This document shows, one piece after another, positions 1 through 5,865 of a stretch of DNA of 40,830 nt. Position 1 is the stretch's first letter; the number at the start of each line of letters is the position of its first letter. This DNA comes from JAWVZB01 sp033722375 (lineage in GTDB: Bacteria > Actinomycetota > Nitriliruptoria > Nitriliruptorales > Nitriliruptoraceae), in NCBI GenBank assembly GCA_033722375.1, contig JAWVZB010000013.1, positions 1 to 40,830 on the forward strand, read 5' to 3'. Below the pieces are notes generated by a model. The model was not told where the DNA came from and made no database searches. It saw nothing but the letters and a program-made list of their open reading frames with translations. A program made the position numbers and the translations under genes.

Positions 1-1608
1 AACTTCACCCTCCACTACGAGGAGCTGACCGCCGGCCAGAAGCGGGCGCTGGGGGAGCGCAGCCGGCTGCTCGGGGTCACCCAGGCCGCGCTCGACTGGT
101 TCCGCGAGCGGCTGTTCGGCGACGAGGGGGAGCTCGCGCGGACCTACCTCAAGGAGCGGGGCTTCGACCGCGAGGACGCCGACAGGTTCCTGCTCGGCTA
201 CGCCCCGAACGAGTGGGAAGCGCTGAGCCGCCACCTGGTCCGCGACGGCTACTCCCAGCGGGACCTCGAGGATGCCGGCGTGGCCGTCCGCAACGAGCGG
301 GGCGGATTGCGGGACGTGTTCCGCGGCCGTCTGATCTTCCCCGTCCGTGACCTGAGCGGCGACGTCATCGGGTTCGGCGGGCGGGTGCTGCCCGGTCTGG
401 ACTACGGCGACTACGACCCGCCCAAGTACCTCAACTCGCGCGAGACGCGGCTCTACCACAAGCAGCGCGTGCTGTACGGCCTGCACGAGGCGCGCGCCGA
501 CGTGGTCCGCGAGGAGGAGGTGCTCGTCTGTGAGGGCTACACCGACGTGATGGCCCTGCACCAGGCGGGGTTCACGAACGCGGTGGCCACCTGTGGCACC
601 GCGGTCGGCAAGGAGCATCTGCGGATCCTCGGTCGCTACGCCCAGCGCATCGTGCTGGCGTTCGATCCGGACGAAGCCGGCGCCAAGGCGGCCACGCGGG
701 CCTGGGAGGAGACCCGCAAGCTCGAGGACGACCTGGCGGGATCGGCTGGCGCCACCCCCGGCGACCGCCGCACCTTCGACCTGCGCGTGCTCGTCCTGCC
801 CGAGGGACAGGACCCGGCCGATCTGGTGCACGACGAGGGGGTCGAGCGCCTCCGACAGATCGTCACGGAGGCCGTGAACGTGGTGCCGTTCCTGATCCGT
901 CGCACCGTCTCCGGCGCCGACCTGGACCGCGAGGAGGAGCAGATCGCCGCGCTCCGTGGCGCGCTGTCGGTCCTGGCAGACGAGCCCGACCCCGAGCTCC
1001 GACGCCTCTACGTCCGGAGCGAGATCGCGCCGGCCCTCGGCCTGTCCGTGGAGTTCGTCACGCGCACCGCCGAGCGCATGGACGTCGAGCTCGACCGGCA
1101 CGAGGGTGTCGCGGTCGTGTCGCCCCGCCGTGACGCCCGCCGCTCGACGCAGGCCGTCGACCCCGGCCGGCAGCGGGCTCGGCGCGAGCGCGCCGTGCTG
1201 CGGCTCGCGCTCCAGCGCCCCGAGCTGCTCCCCGCCGAATGGGCCGACGTCACCTCCGAGGACCTGACCCACCCCAAGGCCAGGGCGGTCTTCGACGCCC
1301 TCGACGAGGCCGGTGGGGTCGATGCCCCGCTCGACGCGGTGCTGGAGGCGGCGCCGGACGACGAGCTGCGCACGCTCGTCCGCGAGCTCGCGCTCGAGGA
1401 CCCCGAGCTCCCCGAGGACCCCGACCTCGCCGAGATGGCGGGGCGCGACCTCGTCCGTTCGCTCATCATCGACCGGATCAAGACGGAGCAGAGCGAGATC
1501 ATCGAGGTGCTCGAGCGGTTGAACCCCGAGACCGATCCGGACCGCTGGCGGAGCGAGAACCAGCGGCTCCAGGCGCTCGAACGACGCCGCCGGGAGCTCG
1601 CCTCATGA
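1..1608 (+). CDS. dnaG: DNA primase DnaG, 5' end outside window
   Basis: The reading frame is open from base 1 and ends in TGA at 1606-1608, giving about 535 residues. The N-terminal zinc-binding domain and the start lie upstream of the window. What remains is the primase catalytic core: an N-terminal core segment with a FERGFD-like LKERGFD stretch (about nt 150-170), then the TOPRIM domain with VCEGYTDVMAL (about nt 526-558) and the metal-binding FDPDEAGA segment (about nt 661-684). The C-terminal part, rich in Arg and Glu, should hold the helicase-interacting region. The enzyme makes RNA primers for lagging-strand synthesis. It overlaps the next gene by four bases (ATGA), and the primary sigma factor follows, the classic macromolecular-synthesis neighbourhood. 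Identification is secure; only the true start is unseen. Confidence 0.97.
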   Translation, partial: NFTLHYEELTAGQKRALGERSRLLGVTQAALDWFRERLFGDEGELARTYLKERGFDREDADRFLLGYAPNEWEALSRHLVRDGYSQRDLEDAGVAVRNERGGLRDVFRGRLIFPVRDLSGDVIGFGGRVLPGLDYGDYDPPKYLNSRETRLYHKQRVLYGLHEARADVVREEEVLVCEGYTDVMALHQAGFTNAVATCGTAVGKEHLRILGRYAQRIVLAFDPDEAGAKAATRAWEETRKLEDDLAGSAGATPGDRRTFDLRVLVLPEGQDPADLVHDEGVERLRQIVTEAVNVVPFLIRRTVSGADLDREEEQIAALRGALSVLADEPDPELRRLYVRSEIAPALGLSVEFVTRTAERMDVELDRHEGVAVVSPRRDARRSTQAVDPGRQRARRERAVLRLALQRPELLPAEWADVTSEDLTHPKARAVFDALDEAGGVDAPLDAVLEAAPDDELRTLVRELALEDPELPEDPDLAEMAGRDLVRSLIIDRIKTEQSEIIEVLERLNPETDPDRWRSENQRLQALERRRRELAS

Positions 1609-1793
1609 GTGCTCCGGCGACCGATGACGACGGGCTGACACTCGCCGCGCTCGACGGGCGGCTCCGCCGGCGCAAGCGGCGCCTCGAGCGGATGAACCCG
1701 CTGGACGACCCCGAGGCCTACACGGCGCGGCTCCGTGAGGTCGTCGCGCTCGAGGTTCGACGCCGCGAGCGTGCGGAGCAGGAGGCCGACTGA
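1605..1793 (+). CDS. Small charged protein between dnaG and the sigma factor
   Basis: This 62-residue ORF starts at an ATG whose last two bases are part of the dnaG stop (ATGA overlap at 1605-1608), so translation is probably coupled to dnaG. The product is strongly charged, with an Arg/Lys-rich stretch (LRRRKRRLERMNP) followed by a Glu/Arg helix ending RRRERAEQEAD. It is probably helical. There is no membrane segment, cysteine or known motif. I do not recognise the family. Its position suggests an accessory role near replication or transcription initiation, but that rests on neighbours only. The frame has the same GC-rich codon pattern as dnaG, which supports it being real. Confidence 0.7.
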   Translation: MSAPATDDDGLTLAALDGRLRRRKRRLERMNPLDDPEAYTARLREVVALEVRRRERAEQEAD

Positions 1794-1855
1794 GCGCCGG
1801 GCGCGCGACCTGTGTGGCTGTGGGAGTTGCCTGGCCGGCCGGCGGTCCCGGGCGT

Positions 1856-1861
1856 TAGCAT
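1856..1861 (+). promoter_or_regulatory. Candidate -10 element (TAGCAT) of the sigma gene
   Basis: TAGCAT fits the TANNNT pattern seen upstream of many genes here. The predicted start is near 1868, leaving a leader of about 36 bases with a GAGGGG ribosome-binding site before the ATG at 1904. No convincing -35 at normal spacing was seen. Confidence 0.4.
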
Positions 1862-1903
1862 CACGACGGAGCGCGGGTTGATCCGCGGCGGCGAGGGGCA
1901 CCG

Positions 1904-3133
1904 ATGCCCGACATGGGCGTGCGGGACGAGCGGACGTCGGGGGGCCTGGCCGACCCCGGCCGTGACGGGGCCGCCGCCGACGTCGTGCCCATCGACGTGC
2001 TCGAGGCGGTCCGCTCGTCGGAGGCGTTCAGCCTCCTCCGCGATCTGGGCGAGGACCGCGGCTTCGTGACGTCGTCCGAAGTCGACGAGGTCGCCGCCAG
2101 CACGGACGAGGCCAGCCGGCAGGCCCTCGTCCGGGAGCTCCGCCGGCAGGCGATCCCGGTCGTGGAGGGGACGTTGCGTCGGCGCGGCCGGCGGGACACG
2201 GCGACGCCGGAGGTCGCCCCGAACCCCGCCGATCCGGTGCGCCTCTACCTCAACGAGATCGGGCGGGTCTCCCTGCTGTACGCCGAGGAGGAGGTCGACC
2301 TGGCCAAGCGCGTCGAGTCGGGTCGCATCGCGGCGGACATCCTCGACTCCATGGTCCCGTTGAGCCCCGAACAGCGGGCGCGGCTGCGGGTCATCGAGCG
2401 GGACGGCAACCGGGCCAAGTCGCGGCTGATCGAGTCGAACCTGCGGCTGGTCGTGTCGATCGCCAAGCGGTACCTCGGTGGGTCGATGACGCTTCCCGAC
2501 CTGATCCAGGAGGGCAACCTCGGGCTCATGCGGGCGGTCGACAAGTTCGATTACCGGCGCGGCTACAAGTTCTCCACCTACTCGACGTGGTGGATCCGCC
2601 AGATGATCAGCCGGTCGATCGCGGACCAGGGACGCACGATCCGGCTGCCGGTCCATCTGGTCGAGCAGATGCAGCGCGTGCGTCGGCTCGAGCGCCAGCT
2701 CGTCCAGAAGCTCGGGCGTGAGCCCACCATCGACGAGGTCGCCGACGCCGCCGCACTCGACGTCGAACGGGTGGAGGAGTTCCGTCGTCTCGCGAGCGAC
2801 CCAGCCTCGCTCGACGCCCCGCTCGGCGAGGACGGGGACGGCTCCGTCGGCGAGCTCATCGAGGACGCCAACGCGACCATCCCGCTCGAGGCCGCCACCC
2901 GCATCCTCCTGCGGCAGCACCTCGACGACTTGCTGACCGAGCTGGGGGAGCGCGAGCGGACCGTGCTCGAGCGGCGGTTCGGCCTCGACGGTGCGACGCC
3001 GAGCACCCTCGAGCAGGTCGGGGCGGAGCTCGGGCTCACGCGGGAGCGCATCCGCCAGATCGAGTCGAAGGCGCTGGCGAAGCTGCGACACCCGACGTTC
3101 GCCGATGCGCTGGACGGCTACCTCGGCGAGTGA
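1904..3133 (+). CDS. rpoD: Primary RNA polymerase sigma factor (RpoD/SigA type)
   Basis: This 409-residue group 1 sigma factor directs core RNA polymerase to housekeeping promoters. Domains in order: a region 1.1-like segment (about 35-90; FVTSSEVDEV, AIPVVEG), region 1.2 (about 108-140; DPVRLYLNEIGRVSLL), region 2 (about 178-245; NLRLVVSIAKRY, LIQEGNLGLMRAVDKFD, FSTYSTWWIRQ), region 3 (about 250-330) and region 4 with a helix-turn-helix (about 349-405; LEQVGAELGLTRERIRQIE). The aromatic residues of region 2.3 needed for -10 melting are intact. The ATG at 1904 follows GAGGGG at a good distance. It lies 110 bases after the small gene and ends 19 bases from the convergent DUF1295 gene. Region 1.1 and length favour a primary rather than an alternative sigma factor. 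Confidence 0.95.
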   Translation: MPDMGVRDERTSGGLADPGRDGAAADVVPIDVLEAVRSSEAFSLLRDLGEDRGFVTSSEVDEVAASTDEASRQALVRELRRQAIPVVEGTLRRRGRRDTATPEVAPNPADPVRLYLNEIGRVSLLYAEEEVDLAKRVESGRIAADILDSMVPLSPEQRARLRVIERDGNRAKSRLIESNLRLVVSIAKRYLGGSMTLPDLIQEGNLGLMRAVDKFDYRRGYKFSTYSTWWIRQMISRSIADQGRTIRLPVHLVEQMQRVRRLERQLVQKLGREPTIDEVADAAALDVERVEEFRRLASDPASLDAPLGEDGDGSVGELIEDANATIPLEAATRILLRQHLDDLLTELGERERTVLERRFGLDGATPSTLEQVGAELGLTRERIRQIESKALAKLRHPTFADALDGYLGE

Positions 3134-3152
3134 CCCACGGCCGCTCGGACCT

Positions 3153-3938
3153 CTACCCGGAGGGCGGACCCGGGAAGAACGCGTTGGTGCGTCGGACGTA
3201 CTCCTCGTAGCCCTCGCGGGTCGAGCCCCGGCCCATGCGGCGATCGGTGAGGGCGACACCGGAGACCCGCACGATCAACAGCGACATGAGGGCCGGTCCG
3301 GCGAGAGCCCACCAGGCTCCGGTCGCGAGCGCGATCAGGCCGTAGCCCCACCACAGCGTCGCGTCGCCGAAGTAGTTCGGATGACGGGTGTAGCGCCAGA
3401 GTCCGCTGTCGAGGACCTTGCCCCGGTTCGAGGGGTCTGCGGCGAAGCGGGCGAGCTGCCAGTCGCCGACGGCCTCGAAGGCGAAGCCGACCGCCCATAC
3501 CACGACCCCGACCGCATCGAGCCAGGTCAGGGTGTCCGGGGTCGCATCCGACGCCACCGCCAGGAGCGGGATGGCGACGACCCAGGCGAGGAGTGCCTGC
3601 AGCAGGAACACCCGCCAGAGGCTCGCCACGGCGAAGTCGCCGTCGTAGCGGTCCCGCATCGCGGCGTAGCGGGCATCCTCCCCCTCGCCCCAGTTCCGCC
3701 AGGTGATGTGCGCCGACAGGCGGACCCCCCAGACAGTGACCAGCACCGCCATCAAGAGCTCGCGGACCTCGGCGCCGTCGCCGACGAGCGCGTACACCCA
3801 GGCAGCCACCACGAAGGCCAGCCCCCAGACCCGGTCGACGAGGCTCGTGTCGTGCTGGACCAGCGCCGTGACCCAGGTGCTCACCATGAGCGTGCTGATC
3901 GCGGCCAGACCGGTCAGCGCCAGGCTCCAGATCTCCAC
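3153..3938 (-). CDS. DUF1295 / steroid-reductase-like membrane protein
   Basis: An integral membrane protein of about 261 residues with several hydrophobic helices. The diagnostic C-terminal block is GLWRYTRHPNYFGDATLWWG, shared by DUF1295 and the steroid 5-alpha-reductase/isoprenylcysteine methyltransferase fold, which binds a nucleotide or SAM cofactor. Upstream is the DUF1295 stretch WRNWGEGEDARYAAMRDRY. I chose the GTG at 3938 because GAGAGGA lies just before it on the minus strand. An in-frame start at 4013 would add 25 residues without membrane character and would run into the repeats at 3983-4010. The substrate is unknown; an NAD(P)H-dependent lipid or steroid reductase is possible by family. 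A palindromic element and a TATTCT hexamer lie about 100 bases upstream. Confidence 0.85.
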   Translation of the reverse strand: MEIWSLALTGLAAISTLMVSTWVTALVQHDTSLVDRVWGLAFVVAAWVYALVGDGAEVRELLMAVLVTVWGVRLSAHITWRNWGEGEDARYAAMRDRYDGDFAVASLWRVFLLQALLAWVVAIPLLAVASDATPDTLTWLDAVGVVVWAVGFAFEAVGDWQLARFAADPSNRGKVLDSGLWRYTRHPNYFGDATLWWGYGLIALATGAWWALAGPALMSLLIVRVSGVALTDRRMGRGSTREGYEEYVRRTNAFFPGPPSG

Positions 3939-3982
3939 GTCGTCCTCTCCGATGATGCCGCCGGTGGTTCGAAGGTGCCACA

Positions 3983-4010
3983 GCGGGTGGATCGCGGGTG
4001 GATCGCGGGC
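3983..4010. repeat. Tandem 11-base repeat, about 2.5 copies
   Basis: The unit GCGGGTGGATC occurs at 3983-3993 and 3994-4004, followed by a partial copy GCGGGC at 4005-4010. It lies in the leader between the palindromes at 4012-4062 and the DUF1295 start on the minus strand. Confidence 0.85.
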
Positions 4011-4011
4011 C

Positions 4012-4062
4012 AACTCGTTCGTAGTTCTACGAACGACTCGTTCGTAAGAATACGAACGAGTT
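4012..4062. promoter_or_regulatory. Tandem palindromes TTCGTA-N4-TACGAA, probable operator or attenuator
   Basis: There are two palindromes: CGTTCGTA GTTC TACGAACG (4016-4035) and ACTCGTTCGTA AGAA TACGAACGAGT (4036-4061). Their centres are 23 bases apart, about two helical turns. The outer arms (4012-4023 and 4051-4062) are also exact reverse complements. On the minus strand the loop of the second palindrome holds TATTCT (4047-4052), a TANNNT -10 match facing the DUF1295 gene. The stretch is AT-richer than its surroundings. No T-run follows on either strand, so an operator is favoured over a simple terminator. The right end touches the stop codon of the upstream gene (4062-4064). Confidence 0.65.
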
Positions 4063-4385
4063 CAGGATGCCAGCAGCTGCGTGCCGATCTGGACCCCGTT
4101 CGACACCGTGACGCCCACCAACGCCGTGACCGCCACGAGCAGTGCCGCCAGTCCGGCTCGGGGCGGGGTGTGGGTCGCCAGGACGTCGAGGACCACGAGC
4201 ACCATCGTCCCGAGGCTCAAGCGCAGGAGCATGGCGGTGTGGAGCCCCACGGCGCCGATCGCCCCAGCGAGCAGCGGGTTCGACTCGGTGGCACCGAGGA
4301 ACTGCACCGCCGCGACGGTCAGGACCGCATCGAGCGCGACGAGCGCCACACCCGCGCCGGTCAGTCGTGTTCGGGAGACGCCCAT
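4062..4385 (-). CDS. DUF5658-like small membrane protein
   Basis: A 107-residue protein with about three to four hydrophobic helices. Near the N-terminus, DAVLTVAAVQFLGATESNPLLAG matches the DUF5658 pattern (an Asp in the first helix, then a Glu-x-NPL motif). The start is ATG at 4385 on the minus strand, and no strong ribosome-binding site is visible. It is transcribed toward the DUF1295 gene with the palindromic element between them. Function is unknown in the family. The Asp and Glu-Asn-Pro residues in or near the membrane could line a polar site, but this is inference. Confidence 0.7.
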   Translation of the reverse strand: MGVSRTRLTGAGVALVALDAVLTVAAVQFLGATESNPLLAGAIGAVGLHTAMLLRLSLGTMVLVVLDVLATHTPPRAGLAALLVAVTALVGVTVSNGVQIGTQLLAS

Positions 4386-4496
4386 ACTTCACGTTGTCGG
4401 CTGCTGACGCACCGTGAGGGTGCCGCGCACCGCCGTTCGGTCACTTCCCTGCCGGTTCGTGGGGGATGGCGGGGCGGACGTGTCACACCCTCCGCG

Positions 4497-4502
4497 TACG
4501 TT
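4497..4502 (+). promoter_or_regulatory. Candidate -10 element (TACGTT)
   Basis: TACGTT fits TANNNT. The predicted start near 4509 would give a leader of about 44 bases that contains the hairpin at 4512-4540 and the GAGG ribosome-binding site of the gene at 4553. No clear -35 element is seen. Confidence 0.4.
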
Positions 4503-4511
4503 GCAGGTGTG

Positions 4512-4540
4512 TCGGAACGTGGCCAGCGTGGCCGTTCCGA
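4512..4540 (+). promoter_or_regulatory. Leader hairpin or operator upstream of the HTH-protein gene
   Basis: The arms TCGGAAC (4512-4518) and GTTCCGA (4534-4540) are exact complements. Inside them GGCCA pairs with TGGCC around a GCG loop, with two unpaired bases. The structure ends just before the ribosome-binding site of the gene at 4553. It could be an RNA hairpin controlling initiation, or a DNA site for the protein the gene encodes. Confidence 0.5.
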
Positions 4541-4552
4541 AGCGAGGCCGAC

Positions 4553-5413
4553 ATGGAACGTGGCGAGGCAGACAGCCCACCGGAGTCCCGGCAGGACGAG
4601 GCCGTCCAGGCGGTACTCCCACTGGATCTCGACGCACCGATCCCCTTCGAGCTGACGGCGCGGGCACGACGTGCCGTGGCGCCGAGCTCCCTGCCGCCGC
4701 TCGAGGTCGTCTCCGACGACACGGCGCCGGTCGTGGACGCGCCGGCCGAGGATCCCCACGACACACGGCCCGCTCGTGCCCGCGCCCTCCGCCGCGCCGG
4801 GATGTCGCTCGCGGGTATCGCCGCCGAGCTCGACGCTCCGCCCGAGGCCGTCGCGGCCTGGGTCGCGGCCGTCGACCCGGTGACCTCCGCGCAACGCCGG
4901 CTGCGGTCGGTCGACGGCGGTCGGATCGCGCGTCCAGGTGCGGTGAAGGCGGCGGCCGAGGCCGAGTACGCGCGACAGCGCTACGACGCCGCCCGCCGCG
5001 AGGCCCGCGGGGAGGTCGAGGACTCGCTCGACGGGACCGACCCCAGACTGGCCGGGTTGGGGGTCGTCGTCGGGGCCGCACAGGTGGACGAGCACGCGAT
5101 CCTGATCCGGACGACCGAACCGTCCGTGGCGGTCGCGGCCAGCCGGTGGCTGCAACGGCACCTCCTGGATGGTCCCGGCCGACTTCGGGTGATCCTGCGG
5201 GTCGCTCCCCAGGCTCCCGGTGACAAGGTGCGTCACGCCTGGGCGGAGCTGCTCGGGGTTCCTGCGGAGCGGATCAGCATCGCGCGGTGGCGCAACGCCC
5301 CTGACGTCGACTCGGTCGAGGCCACCCTCCGCGTGGCCGACGCTGCCGCCGCGGGGCGCTTCGCGGGCTGGCGGGACGCCCTGCTCGCCTCGGTGGCCAG
5401 TCCGCGCGACTGA
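4553..5413 (+). CDS. HTH protein with LAGLIDADG-like C-terminal domain
   Basis: A protein of about 286 residues starting at the ATG at 4553, preceded by GAGG. The upstream in-frame codons from 4466 would translate the hairpin leader, so they are excluded. The first 75 residues are acidic and low in complexity. Then RALRRAGMSLAGIAAELDAPPEAVAAW looks like a Homeodomain-like helix-turn-helix (about 80-110). The C-terminal half (VVVGAAQVDEHAILIRTTEPS, later GDKVRHAWAELLGVPAERISIARW) resembles actinobacterial proteins that join an HTH to a LAGLIDADG-like fold lacking endonuclease residues, as in WhiA. I infer a DNA-binding regulator. The C-terminal assignment is by pattern only. The gene stands alone, with a leader hairpin upstream. 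Confidence 0.6.
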   Translation: MERGEADSPPESRQDEAVQAVLPLDLDAPIPFELTARARRAVAPSSLPPLEVVSDDTAPVVDAPAEDPHDTRPARARALRRAGMSLAGIAAELDAPPEAVAAWVAAVDPVTSAQRRLRSVDGGRIARPGAVKAAAEAEYARQRYDAARREARGEVEDSLDGTDPRLAGLGVVVGAAQVDEHAILIRTTEPSVAVAASRWLQRHLLDGPGRLRVILRVAPQAPGDKVRHAWAELLGVPAERISIARWRNAPDVDSVEATLRVADAAAAGRFAGWRDALLASVASPRD

Positions 5414-5431
5414 ACGGCACGGGCGGGGCGC

Positions 5432-5437
5432 TACGTT
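5432..5437 (+). promoter_or_regulatory. Candidate -10 element (TACGTT) of the Rieske gene
   Basis: The same hexamer as at 4497 and 9152, placed 29 bases before the ATG at 5467. The predicted start is near 5444. Confidence 0.4.
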
Positions 5438-5466
5438 GGGTCTGGCCACCCCGGACGACTGGACCC

Positions 5467-5865
5467 ATGGACGGCTTCGAGCGTGTCGCCGCCTCGGACG
5501 AGGTCACGGGCCCGCCGTTTCCGCTCGTCGAGGTCGCGGGGCGACAGGTCGTCCTCGTTCGCACCGACGACGGTGTCATCCGTGCGGTCCCCAACACCTG
5601 CCCGCACCTCGGACAGCCCCTGCGCAGCGGTGAGGTCGACGGCACCGTGCTCGAGTGCCCCACGCACTTCTACGCCTACGACCTGACGGACGGTCACAAC
5701 ACCTTCCCCGGCGAGGACCGCGATCTCGACCTCCAGGTGTTCGAGGTCCGTGAGGAAGACGGTCAGGTGCACGTGCGGGTGCCCCCGGACACGCCCGAGC
5801 AGCCCACGACCGCAGAACCGCCGGAGCCGGCGTCAGGACGCCGCTTCGGCCTCCGCGGTGGCTGA
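5467..5865 (+). CDS. Small Rieske [2Fe-2S] ferredoxin-like protein
   Basis: A soluble 132-residue protein. The two Rieske cluster motifs are present: Cys45-Pro-His47 (TCPHLG) and Cys64-Pro-Thr-His67 (CPTHFYAYD). It lacks the extra disulfide cysteines of bc-complex Rieske subunits, so it belongs with ferredoxin-type or NirD-like Rieske domains that pass electrons to oxygenases or reductases. The C-terminal 25 residues are a Pro/Glu-rich tail. It starts at ATG 5467, with no strong ribosome-binding site. No oxygenase gene is adjacent, so its partner is unknown. Its last 33 bases overlap the 3' end of the convergent MmpL gene. Confidence 0.88.
   Translation: MDGFERVAASDEVTGPPFPLVEVAGRQVVLVRTDDGVIRAVPNTCPHLGQPLRSGEVDGTVLECPTHFYAYDLTDGHNTFPGEDRDLDLQVFEVREEDGQVHVRVPPDTPEQPTTAEPPEPASGRRFGLRGG

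Noticed and set aside
1718..3259. 513-codon minus-strand ORF over the sigma factor
   Set aside because: Antisense shadow; the plus-strand frame has unmistakable sigma-70 regions.
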